NCBI GenBank assembly: GCA_937890525.1
Contig: CALADI010000021.1
Location: forward strand, 1 to 54,464
Origin: an uncultured Clostridia bacterium
Lineage (GTDB): Bacteria; Bacillota; Clostridia; Oscillospirales; Oscillospiraceae
Direction of reading: 5' to 3'
DNA length: 54,464 nucleotides
Shown in pieces: positions 16,277 through 24,150 of the stretch; positions within the stretch are counted from its first letter, which is position 1; each line of letters begins with the position of its first letter. The translations under genes were made by a program, and so were the position numbers. The notes beneath the pieces were generated by a model that saw only the letters and a list, made by a program, of their open reading frames with translations, had not been told where the DNA came from and did no database searches.

Positions 16277-17370
16277 TTCTGAGCTGCAATACCGGCGAGG
16301 GTCACAATGCCTGCGCCAGAGCAATCAAGGAATACTATGATATGATGGGAAAGACCTGCCAAATCGTGGACAGCCTTTCCTTTGTGTCGGAGGAAGTTTC
16401 CTCCATTGTTGCCAAGGGGCATGTGCTGATCTACCGCAGATTGGCGCCCCTGTTTGGCTGGGGCTATGACTACGCCCAGAACCATCCCCAGAGATTTGAT
16501 TCTGACAGTATCCTGTATCATTTCTTCGCCCGGGGTGCAGAAGCGCTGAACCAGTTCATGCTGGACAACGGCTACACCCATGTGATCTGCACCCATCCTT
16601 TTTCGGCGCTGATGCTCACCGAGGTTCGCAAGCGCTATCCTACTCCCATCCGCACAGCGTTCGTGGCAACGGACTACACCTGCTGCCCCGGGGTCAACTG
16701 CTCGGAACTGGAGCTGTATTTCATCCCCGATCCCTTGCTGGAGGAGGAATTTGCGAGGCAGGGCGTGCCTAAGGAGAAGCTGCGTGCCAGCGGAATCCCC
16801 ATTCGGCAGGCGTTTTATGTCCACCAGCCTGCCCGGCAGGCAAAGGAAGCCTGCGGCGTCGACCCGGCGCACAAGCATGTGGTGCTTGCCTGCGGTAGCA
16901 TGGGCTGCGGTCCCATGGGCAAACTCTCTCAGGCCATTGCCGAGCAGATGGGACCGAAGACGGAGCTTTCCATTGTCTGCGGTACTAATGAGCAGCTTAA
17001 GCGTACCATGGATGAGATCCACGGTCAGGATCCCAAGATCCACGTCCGGGGGTTTGTCAAGGATATGCCTTTGCTGCTGGACAGCGCCGATGTGTATGTG
17101 ACCAAACCCGGCGGACTGAGCACCACCGAAGCTGCAGCAAAGCATTGCCCCATGGTCTTGGTCAATGCGGTGGGCGGCTGCGAAAGCTACAATCTGAACC
17201 ATTTCCTGCGGGCGGGGAAGGCCTTGACCGGCGAGCATGTGACCGAATTGGTGGACGCCTGCCTGCGGCTGCTGAATCGTTCTGCCGATGCAGACGCGAA
17301 GGAGCCTGCGCCGGTGCGGAATGCGGCAAAGTACATCTATGAAACCATGGAAGAAAGGCAGAATCCCTAA
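16264..17370 (+). CDS. MGDG-synthase-like glycosyltransferase (GT28 type)
   Basis: A 368-aa enzyme of the MGDG synthase / processive diacylglycerol glucosyltransferase group, which adds sugars to a lipid at the inner membrane face. The N-terminal half begins LILSCNTGEGHNACARAIKE (the family's GxGHxxAA-like motif). The C-terminal half has the nucleotide-sugar site VTKPGGLSTTEA. The start is GTG 16264 behind AGGAGAAA. It sits between an acyltransferase-like and a PAP2 gene with no gap, so these three likely build or remodel one membrane glycolipid (inference). Confidence 0.87.
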   Translation: MRTLILSCNTGEGHNACARAIKEYYDMMGKTCQIVDSLSFVSEEVSSIVAKGHVLIYRRLAPLFGWGYDYAQNHPQRFDSDSILYHFFARGAEALNQFMLDNGYTHVICTHPFSALMLTEVRKRYPTPIRTAFVATDYTCCPGVNCSELELYFIPDPLLEEEFARQGVPKEKLRASGIPIRQAFYVHQPARQAKEACGVDPAHKHVVLACGSMGCGPMGKLSQAIAEQMGPKTELSIVCGTNEQLKRTMDEIHGQDPKIHVRGFVKDMPLLLDSADVYVTKPGGLSTTEAAAKHCPMVLVNAVGGCESYNLNHFLRAGKALTGEHVTELVDACLRLLNRSADADAKEPAPVRNAAKYIYETMEERQNP

Positions 17371-18060
17371 ATGACGAGAACAGAGAGAAAATTCCCCGCA
17401 CCTCAGGTGGATTACCGACAGTTCCGGCTCAACAGGATCAATGAGCCCCAGTATGCACACCTGAAGCTGCTGCTGTTCTGGCCCATCTACTTCCTGCGCT
17501 ATCCCATTATTGAAGCCATCAACTATGCAGAGCGGTGCTTTCCAATCTCCTGCTCGCTGGACGCGATGATCCCATTTCACGAGGGATTCTTCATTCCCTA
17601 TCAGCTTTGGATGGTGTGCCTGCTTGCCATGACGGTGTACACATTGTTGTATGACATTCCGTCTTTTAAGAAGTACATTCAGTTTTTGGCGATTTCTTTT
17701 TCCATCTCCACGGTGATCTATCTGATTTTCCCCACCTGCCAGAATCTTCGCCCCACCGAGTTCCCTCGGGACAATGTGATGACCCATCTGGTGCAGATGA
17801 TGTATCGGCTGGACACCAACACCAATGTGTGTCCGTCGGAGCATGTGATTGGCGCGTTGGCATTTCTGGCGGCTGCCATCAACACCAAGTCTCTGCGGAC
17901 GCCGGGTAAGCTGACGCTGATCGCTGCTGCATCTGTGATCATCAGCATTTCTACGGTATTCCTGAAGCAGCACTCGGTGGTGGATGTGATCGCCGCCCTG
18001 CCGGTGTGCATGGTAGCCTATTGGTTCTGCTACATGAGAAAGAGCCGCAAAACAGCCTAA
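17371..18060 (+). CDS. PAP2-family membrane phosphatase/phosphotransferase
   Basis: A 229-aa protein with about five membrane helices. The PAP2 catalytic pattern is in its inositol-phosphotransferase-like form: CPSEHV around residue 150 and KQHSVVD near 196 (His and Asp). The first PAP2 motif (KxxxxxRP) is weak, seen only as NLRPTEFP. It could dephosphorylate phosphatidic acid or a polyprenyl phosphate, supplying diacylglycerol for the upstream glycosyltransferase (inference). It starts on the base after the preceding stop codon and ends at a strong terminator. Confidence 0.85.
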   Translation: MTRTERKFPAPQVDYRQFRLNRINEPQYAHLKLLLFWPIYFLRYPIIEAINYAERCFPISCSLDAMIPFHEGFFIPYQLWMVCLLAMTVYTLLYDIPSFKKYIQFLAISFSISTVIYLIFPTCQNLRPTEFPRDNVMTHLVQMMYRLDTNTNVCPSEHVIGALAFLAAAINTKSLRTPGKLTLIAAASVIISISTVFLKQHSVVDVIAALPVCMVAYWFCYMRKSRKTA

Positions 18061-18077
18061 TATCCCCAAGCCTTTTG

Positions 18078-18112
18078 ATCGGCGCTCCCTGCTGGGAGCG
18101 CCGATTTTTTCT
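18078..18112 (+). terminator. Terminator of the glycolipid operon
   Basis: ATCGGCGCTCCC and its complement around TGCT, then TTTTTT. Stem of 12 bp. Confidence 0.93.
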
Positions 18113-18154
18113 GCTCTTCTTAAGAACTTAATTTGAAGAATCCGGCTGGAATTA

Positions 18155-18180
18155 TGTCACCTTTTGTCGGGGAAGCCGTC
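18155..18180 (+). promoter_or_regulatory. Candidate ECF sigma-factor promoter of the O-acetylation operon
   Basis: TGTCAC, 16 bp, CGTC, followed by TAATATA. The -10 CGTC and the TG..AC -35 core with 16-bp spacing are the pattern of sigma-V/M/X-type ECF promoters. No good sigma-A promoter is seen in the same 105-bp gap. Since an ECF gene is the third gene of the operon, autoregulation is likely (inference). Confidence 0.6.
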
Positions 18181-18217
18181 TAATATATAGAATCAGATTT
18201 TTGGACGGTGTAGCCCT

Positions 18218-19618
18218 ATGGTGTTCAGCAGCATTCCCTTTCTATATGTGTTCATGCCATTGTTTTTCGGAATCTATTATCTTGCCCCTGGGCGATGGCG
18301 AAATGTAGTGCTTCTGATGGGGAGCCTTTGCTTCTACGCAGTGGGAACCGTAAAAGCGCCGCTGCATTTTCTTCTGTTTCTCGTGAGCATGGCGGTGGAT
18401 TATCTGGCAGGTGCGCTGATGCAACTTCACCGGGAGCGGAAAAAGCAGATCTTGATCGTTGGGGTCGGATTCCATCTGCTCTGTCTGGGGTGGTTCAAGT
18501 ATGCCAGGTTCTTCGTGAACGAGGTGCTGACCTTGATCCCGGGGATCAACTGGAGCGTAGATCTGAATCTGCTGCTGCCGATCGGCATTTCCTTTTATAC
18601 CTTTCAGGGCATTTCCTATCTGGCAGATGTGTACCGGGGCAGGATCCGGGCAGAGCGCAGCCCCCTTCGGTTTTTTGTGTTTATATCCATGTTTGAGCAG
18701 CTCATTGCCGGCCCCATCGTGACCTACCCGGAGGTTCGCCGGGACTTAAGAAATCGGACGCTGTCGAAAGAGCAGGTCTTGGAAGGCTTCGGGATCTTCA
18801 TCTACGGAATGGGGCTGAAGGTACTGCTGGCCAATCCCATTGGCAAACTTTGGCAGGATGTGCAGACCATTGGTTTTGAAAGCATCTCCACGCCTTTGGC
18901 GTGGATGGGTATCTGGGGCTTTGCATTCCAGCTCTATTTTGACTTCTTTGGGTATTCCCTGATGGCCATTGGGCTGGGGAAGATGCTGGGGTTTCAGCTG
19001 CCTGCCAATTTTGATTTTCCCTATCTGTCTCGATCTATGACCGAGTTCTGGCGCAGGTGGCACATGACGCTGGGCAGATGGTTCCGAGAGTATGTCTACA
19101 TCCCTTTAGGAGGCAATCGCCACGGGAAGCTGCGCACCCTGCGGAATCTGCTGGTGGTGTGGATGCTCACGGGGCTGTGGCACGGTGCGGGGTACAACTT
19201 CCTGCTGTGGGGGCTGGTGACATTCATCTTGATCGCCGGAGAGAAATACCTTTACGGTCAGGTCTTGGAGCGTGTGCCTATATTGGGGCACATCTACATG
19301 TTGGTGCTGATCCCCTTGACTTGGGCGATCTTTGCTATTGAGGATCTGGGGCAGCTTGGCATTTTCTATTCTCGGTTGTTTCCCATACTGGGCGGAAGTC
19401 CGTGGTCGGTATTCCGTCACGACTATCTCAAATATCTGCAAATGTACTATCCGTTCCTGATTGCCGGGGTGCTGCTTTCCACCCATGCCCCATTCCGATG
19501 GATCCAGAGGATCCAAAACAAATGGGTGCTGTGGGGACTTCGTTTTGCGATTTTGGCAGCGTGTACCTACTGTATGTACCGGGGGATGAATGACCCATTC
19601 TTGTATTTTAGATTCTGA
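18218..19618 (+). CDS. MBOAT-family O-acyltransferase (AlgI/PatA type)
   Basis: A 466-aa protein with about ten or more membrane helices that moves acyl groups across the membrane. It shows the family's LPIGISFYTFQGISYLADVY segment, EFWRRWHMTLGRWFREY and the catalytic-His block LTGLWHGAGYNF. MBOAT proteins work with a secreted SGNH partner to O-acetylate peptidoglycan or exopolysaccharide; the next gene encodes such a partner. Start ATG 18218 has only a weak ribosome site. Genes 1-4 of this operon run without room for another promoter. Because the operon also encodes an ECF/RsiV pair, peptidoglycan O-acetylation is my first guess. Confidence 0.9.
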   Translation: MVFSSIPFLYVFMPLFFGIYYLAPGRWRNVVLLMGSLCFYAVGTVKAPLHFLLFLVSMAVDYLAGALMQLHRERKKQILIVGVGFHLLCLGWFKYARFFVNEVLTLIPGINWSVDLNLLLPIGISFYTFQGISYLADVYRGRIRAERSPLRFFVFISMFEQLIAGPIVTYPEVRRDLRNRTLSKEQVLEGFGIFIYGMGLKVLLANPIGKLWQDVQTIGFESISTPLAWMGIWGFAFQLYFDFFGYSLMAIGLGKMLGFQLPANFDFPYLSRSMTEFWRRWHMTLGRWFREYVYIPLGGNRHGKLRTLRNLLVVWMLTGLWHGAGYNFLLWGLVTFILIAGEKYLYGQVLERVPILGHIYMLVLIPLTWAIFAIEDLGQLGIFYSRLFPILGGSPWSVFRHDYLKYLQMYYPFLIAGVLLSTHAPFRWIQRIQNKWVLWGLRFAILAACTYCMYRGMNDPFLYFRF

Positions 19619-19633
19619 AAGGAAGTTTTTATC

Positions 19634-20413
19634 ATGAAAGAGATCGTAGTAAAGTTCGTTGCGGCGGCGCTGGGCACCGCCATGCTGGCGCTGATGGCAG
19701 CGGGCTGCGGTGGAGTGGATGCCACGGAAGTCACACCCCCGGCGTCACAGCCGGAACAGACCGTTTCTACAACAGTGCAGCCCACCCAAGGGCAGCCCCA
19801 GACCCAGCAGCCCATCGACGATCCGGTAGAGCTGGATATGAGCAATGCCCTGTTTATCGGAGACTCCAGAACGGTGGGGCTGATGGAGTATTCGGGGCTG
19901 GAGTCGGATTTCTTTGCGAGTGTAGGAATGAGCGTATACAATGTGGAGGACGAGGAAGTGTCCGTGCCCAATGTGGGTAAGGTCACATTGGATCAGTTGC
20001 TTTCCAATCGGGGATATGATACCATCTACCTAATGTTGGGGATCAATGAACTGGGCTACGACATGGATCAAACGGTGAATGTTTATGGGAAACTGGTGGA
20101 AGATATCAGCAAGTCTCAGCCCAATGCAAAGATCATGATCCAGGCCAATCTGCATGTAACGCAGGAAAAATCCCAGAATCACGATTACATCACCAATGAG
20201 CGGATCGATGAATTTAACGATAAGACCGCAGGACTTGCCGATGGGAAGAATATCTTCTATCTGGATGCAAATCCTGAATATGATGATGAAAACGGAGCTA
20301 TGTCCCCGGAGGTCACATCAGACGGCGCCCACTTATATGCCAAGTACTATGAGCAATGGGGGACATGGATCAAAGAGGAGTCACAGAGAATGCTGGAAGG
20401 GAGCGGAAGATGA
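19634..20413 (+). CDS. SGNH-hydrolase-like lipoprotein, partner of the MBOAT acyltransferase
   Basis: A 259-aa exported protein. Residues 1-24 are a lipoprotein signal with lipobox MAAGC (Cys25), then a Thr/Pro/Gln-rich linker. The SGNH domain carries FIGDSRT (Ser78), LMLGINEL (the Asn block) and SDGAHL near the C-terminus (Asp-x-x-His). It would act outside the membrane as an O-acetyltransferase or esterase on a glycan, receiving acetyl from the MBOAT protein 15 bases upstream. Its stop codon overlaps the start of the sigma-factor gene. Confidence 0.88.
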   Translation: MKEIVVKFVAAALGTAMLALMAAGCGGVDATEVTPPASQPEQTVSTTVQPTQGQPQTQQPIDDPVELDMSNALFIGDSRTVGLMEYSGLESDFFASVGMSVYNVEDEEVSVPNVGKVTLDQLLSNRGYDTIYLMLGINELGYDMDQTVNVYGKLVEDISKSQPNAKIMIQANLHVTQEKSQNHDYITNERIDEFNDKTAGLADGKNIFYLDANPEYDDENGAMSPEVTSDGAHLYAKYYEQWGTWIKEESQRMLEGSGR

Positions 20414-20898
20414 TCGACAACGATGGATTTTGTCAGCAGATCCGGGGGCTGGAGGATGCCATGTATGCGCTGGCATATTCCATCCTTCGCAACGATCAAG
20501 ATGCCGCAGACGCCATCAGTGAATCGATCTTGAAGGCGTACTGCGCGCTGCCCCAACTCAAGAACCGAAACGCCTTCAAGTCGTGGATGCTGAAGATCGT
20601 CAATAATACCAGCGTGGAAATGCTTCGCAAGAAGCTGCCGACGGCGCAGGTGGGGGAGGATTTTGACATCCCGGCAGAGGACGATAGACTGGACTGCTCC
20701 ACCAAAATGGTGCTTCGGGAGGCGGTGGATCATCTGGCGCAGCCCTACCGCACGGTGGTGACCCTCTTTTATTATGAGGATCTGTCTGTGATGGAGATAT
20801 CTGCAGTCACCGGGCAAAGCGTCATCGCCATCCGCAAGCAGCTCTCCAGAGCAAGAACCATGCTGCGGGAATCTTTGAATAAGGAGGATTTTTTCTGA
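20410..20898 (+). CDS. ECF-type RNA polymerase sigma factor (SigV-like context)
   Basis: A 162-aa sigma-70 family factor with only regions 2 and 4: region 2 at about 15-75 (DAADAISESILKAYCALPQL) and region 4 at about 100-155 (LAQPYRTVVTLFYYEDLSVMEI, then a helix-turn-helix). ATG 20410 overlaps the SGNH stop by four bases, and its own last base overlaps the anti-sigma start. Longer in-frame starts lie inside the upstream gene. The paired RsiV-like protein suggests the SigV type, but the subgroup is assigned from context only. Confidence 0.9.
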   Translation: MIDNDGFCQQIRGLEDAMYALAYSILRNDQDAADAISESILKAYCALPQLKNRNAFKSWMLKIVNNTSVEMLRKKLPTAQVGEDFDIPAEDDRLDCSTKMVLREAVDHLAQPYRTVVTLFYYEDLSVMEISAVTGQSVIAIRKQLSRARTMLRESLNKEDFF

Positions 20899-21806
20899 TG
20901 AATCAGTTTGATAAGAAGATCCGCCAAAAAGCGGCTGAGGAAAAAATCAAAGCCCCGGAATCGGTGAGAAGTCAGGTGGAGGCGACCTTATCGGCGCTGC
21001 CTGCCCAACGGGTCAAACTCCCGTTGTATGCCCGGATCCCACGGGCAGCGATGGCGGCGGTGTGTGCGCTGGTGCTGTTCGTGGTGGTGCTGCCCAATGT
21101 CAGCCCGGTCTATGCCCGGTCTATGGAGCAGATCCCGGTGCTTGGTGACCTGATCCGGGTGTGCACCATCCGCAATTATATTTATCAGGACGATACCCAC
21201 GAGATGGACATTCAGGTGCCCAATCTATCCACCGAGGTGGATCCGGAAGCGGCACAGCGGATCAATGCCGAAATCGATCAACTTACGAAGGAACTGATGA
21301 TCCAATTCTATGAGGATCTGGATGCCTTCGGCGGCGAAGGTCACGGGGCAGTCTATGTGGACTATGAGGTGGTGACCAATACAGAGCAATGGTTTACCCT
21401 GAAACTGCGGGTAAGTTTGGCAACAGGCAGCGGAAACACCTACTACGAGTATTATCATGTGGATCGCCGGACAGGCAAGATCATTAAATTGGGAGATTTG
21501 TTTGACGGTGATGCGTATCGGCCCGTCATCGAAGAGAATATCAGGGAGCAGATGCGCCGCCAGATGGAAGAGGATGAGAATGCGGCGTACTTCATCAAAA
21601 TGGAGTCCTTTGGAAAGGATTTTGTGGAAGTGGATGAGGATCATAATTTCTATTTCAATGCACAGGGCGAATTGGTGATCCCCTTTGACAAATATGAGAT
21701 TGCACCCGGCAGCATGGGATGCCCGGAATTCACCATCCCTACGGATCTGATCCGAGGGGAGATCCGGGAAGAATACCAAGAGATCTTTCATGACCCCCAA
21801 GCATAA
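20898..21806 (+). CDS. RsiV-like membrane anti-sigma factor (DUF3298 ectodomain)
   Basis: A 302-aa single-pass protein: cytosolic N-terminus of about 47 residues, a membrane helix at about 48-72, then an extracellular domain. The latter has the DUF4163/DUF3298 pattern (DYEVVTNTEQWFTL, YYHVDRRTGKIIKLGDLF, FYFNAQGELVIPFDKYEIAPG). In Bacillus, RsiV binds lysozyme through this domain and is then cleaved to free SigV. Here it directly follows an ECF gene. Lysozyme as the ligand is inferred from the family and from the O-acetylation genes upstream. Confidence 0.87.
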   Translation: MNQFDKKIRQKAAEEKIKAPESVRSQVEATLSALPAQRVKLPLYARIPRAAMAAVCALVLFVVVLPNVSPVYARSMEQIPVLGDLIRVCTIRNYIYQDDTHEMDIQVPNLSTEVDPEAAQRINAEIDQLTKELMIQFYEDLDAFGGEGHGAVYVDYEVVTNTEQWFTLKLRVSLATGSGNTYYEYYHVDRRTGKIIKLGDLFDGDAYRPVIEENIREQMRRQMEEDENAAYFIKMESFGKDFVEVDEDHNFYFNAQGELVIPFDKYEIAPGSMGCPEFTIPTDLIRGEIREEYQEIFHDPQA

Positions 21807-21808
21807 AG

Positions 21809-21840
21809 TCAGCGCCCCGCGGTTACAAGCGGGGCGCTGA
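21809..21840. terminator. Bidirectional terminator
   Basis: TCAGCGCCCCGC and its complement around an 8-base loop, between two convergent genes. Confidence 0.88.
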
Positions 21841-21842
21841 TC

Positions 21843-23345
21843 TTAGCGGCAGGGTATGTGTTTGCCGGGTGAGAAAAGAGACTTTGCCCATTGGATATCC
21901 TCTCGAGTGATAACGCCGCAGAAATAACACAGGCAGAAGAACAGTCCGCAGAAGGCTGCCATGCGTCGTACAGCGCCGGTGAAGAATCCGGCACACCATG
22001 CGGCGATGAGACAGCAGGATAGGGCGAAGCAAGGGTAGTACCAATGGGGGGACAGGGTTCCAAGCCGCAGCAGACGCCGAAGGCTCAGCAGAAAATTCAC
22101 GGCATGGGTCAGGGCGAAGCTGATGAAATACCCGGTCATGCCCCAGCGTGGCAGCAGGAAGAACAGCAAGATCACATCCATGGTGTTGGACAGAATATTG
22201 TAGCGCACGCAGGCACGCTGCTGCCCCAGCCCCTTGGTGATGCCGTCTATTACAATGTCGCAGTACAGCATGGGAACCAGAAGGGCATAGCCTTGCAGGG
22301 AACTGCCCACCGATGCGTGGGGGAAGAGATGACCGCACAACTCTCCGGCGCACAGGAACAGCCCGCCGCTGCAGAGCAGTCCATACAGAAGCGTCAGCCG
22401 CAGACTGCGTTTGGCGAGATGATGGATCCTGCCCCGATCCTCCGATGCGCTGCACCGTGCCAGCTCCGGGATCAGCAGATCCACCAGAGAGAATAGGATC
22501 GCAGCGGGGAACATCATCACGGGGAACACCATTCCTGCCACCATGCCGAAGGATGCCAGAGGATCGGTGGAACGGGGATACAGCGCCAGCCGCCGGGGAA
22601 CCATCAGATGCTCCAGCGAGGAGATCCCTGCCCGCAGATCGTCAGCCAGAGCCAGCGGTGCTGCCGCAGACAGGATCCGCTGCCCAACGGGCTCTCTTGG
22701 TGCCGGGCGGGGCAGCTTGATTCGGTATAGCACGAATAGGCACAGCAGGGTAAGTACAGATCCGATACAGTCTCCGAAAATGACAGCTTGGCAGGCTTGG
22801 GCAGCATCCCCCTTTGGGACAGTGAGCAGGAGCAGCACGGTGATCCCCATGGATGCGATCTGCTGGATCAGCTCCACCAGGGCAAGGGCAGCCACCCGGT
22901 TGGACGCCACAAAGCACCCGGTCATCACGCTGGTCATGCACAGCACCGGGATAAAGGCGCAGAAGATCCGGAGGGCACTTGCTGCGTCCGATTCTCCCAG
23001 CCATTTTCCGGCGATGGCAGGTGCGGCGGCATAGGCTGCCGCCGCCACAAGACCGGAGCAGACCAGGGAATAGAAAAAGCATCCGCTGATGATCCAGCAG
23101 ATCCCGCCGGGATGCCCCCTGCCGATTTCCTCGGCGGTGAGATACATGGATGCGGTGCGTATGCCTGCGGCGCCGACAGTCAGGGCGAGTCCCGCCACCG
23201 ATAGGATCAGGTGCAGCAGACCAATGCCTGCGGCGCCGATGGCGGAGGACAAGTATACTTGAAAAGCAGTAGAAAAAAAGCGCAGCAGCAGGTCTCCTGC
23301 GGTGAGCAGCGAGGCGGCATACGCAATCGGTAGTTTTTTGGACAT
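21843..23345 (-). CDS. MOP-superfamily flippase (SpoVB/MurJ-like)
   Basis: A 500-aa integral membrane protein with about 14 helices, of the oligosaccharide/lipid II flippase family. Features include the N-terminal SLLTAGDLLLRFFSTAFQVYLSS and the repeated two-bundle pattern (SVMTGCFVASNR, then DGITKGLGQQRACVRYN). In spore formers the SpoVB subgroup is needed for cortex; assignment to SpoVB over MurJ is tentative. The start is ATG 23345, seven bases after GGGGGG; a TTG two codons upstream is less likely. It ends at a terminator shared with the RsiV-like gene. Confidence 0.85.
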   Translation of the reverse strand: MSKKLPIAYAASLLTAGDLLLRFFSTAFQVYLSSAIGAAGIGLLHLILSVAGLALTVGAAGIRTASMYLTAEEIGRGHPGGICWIISGCFFYSLVCSGLVAAAAYAAAPAIAGKWLGESDAASALRIFCAFIPVLCMTSVMTGCFVASNRVAALALVELIQQIASMGITVLLLLTVPKGDAAQACQAVIFGDCIGSVLTLLCLFVLYRIKLPRPAPREPVGQRILSAAAPLALADDLRAGISSLEHLMVPRRLALYPRSTDPLASFGMVAGMVFPVMMFPAAILFSLVDLLIPELARCSASEDRGRIHHLAKRSLRLTLLYGLLCSGGLFLCAGELCGHLFPHASVGSSLQGYALLVPMLYCDIVIDGITKGLGQQRACVRYNILSNTMDVILLFFLLPRWGMTGYFISFALTHAVNFLLSLRRLLRLGTLSPHWYYPCFALSCCLIAAWCAGFFTGAVRRMAAFCGLFFCLCYFCGVITREDIQWAKSLFSPGKHIPCR

Positions 23346-23393
23346 GGACAATCCCCCCTGACCATTGTATTCACGGCAGAGGGGGATTATGAC

Positions 23394-24023
23394 TCAAGAT
23401 TTGTTGACTTGGGTGCAGTACATTCCCAGCGGACATTGGTCGCATTTGGGATTTCTGGCGGTGCAGATCTCTCTGCCGAACAGCACGATCCTGTGGCAGA
23501 AATCGGAGCTTTCCTCCGGGGGCAGGATGGCACGAAGCTGGCGCTCCACCTTTTCCGGTTCCTTACCCGAGGATAGGCCCAGTCTGCCGCAGATCCGGAT
23601 GCAATGGGTGTCGCAGACCACGCTGCCGGGCTGGGCGTACAGATCACCCAGCAGCAGATTGGCGGTTTTGCGCCCCACTCCGGGCAGGCGAAGCAGCTCC
23701 TCCATGGTGCCGGGAACTTTGCCGTTGTAATCGGAAAGGAGCATCTGGCAGGCCAGCACGATGTCCCGTGCCTTATGCTTATAAAATCCGCAGGTGCGGA
23801 CATAGTTCTCCACATCCGGGATGGAGGCGGATGCCATAGCCTCCAGCGTAGGATAGGCATCGAACAGGGCGGGGGTCACCAGATTGACCCGGGCATCAGT
23901 GCATTGGGCAGACAGACGGACAGCGATCATCAGTTCATAATCCTTGGTGTAGTGCAGGGCGCACAGGGCGTCGGGATAGCGCTGCTTCAGGATCTCAATG
24001 ATGGCAAGAACTTTGTCGTGCAT
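23394..24023 (-). CDS. nth: Endonuclease III (DNA glycosylase/AP lyase)
   Basis: A 209-aa base-excision repair enzyme that removes oxidised pyrimidines. It has the helix-hairpin-helix LPGVGRKTA with catalytic Lys119, Asp138 in VVCDTH, and the C-terminal [4Fe-4S] ligands Cys187-x6-Cys194-x2-Cys197-x5-Cys203. Length and motif order are standard. ATG 24023 follows AGGAGGT. It lies 48 bases upstream of nothing else on its strand except the flippase gene, and is divergent from rarA. Confidence 0.97.
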   Translation of the reverse strand: MHDKVLAIIEILKQRYPDALCALHYTKDYELMIAVRLSAQCTDARVNLVTPALFDAYPTLEAMASASIPDVENYVRTCGFYKHKARDIVLACQMLLSDYNGKVPGTMEELLRLPGVGRKTANLLLGDLYAQPGSVVCDTHCIRICGRLGLSSGKEPEKVERQLRAILPPEESSDFCHRIVLFGREICTARNPKCDQCPLGMYCTQVNKS

Positions 24024-24091
24024 AAGTTACCTCCTGACTTTTTTCTTCATTTTACCACAGTTCTCTCGGGAAGGAAAGATGGAAATCCGGG

Positions 24092-24120
24092 TTGTCAATG
24101 GCGTACATTTGTGCTATAAT
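24092..24120 (+). promoter_or_regulatory. Sigma-A promoter of rarA
   Basis: TTGTCA, 17 bp, TATAAT, 30 bases before the start codon. Confidence 0.82.
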
Positions 24121-24150
24121 GATGAAAAATTTGGATGGGAGGCAGATCCT

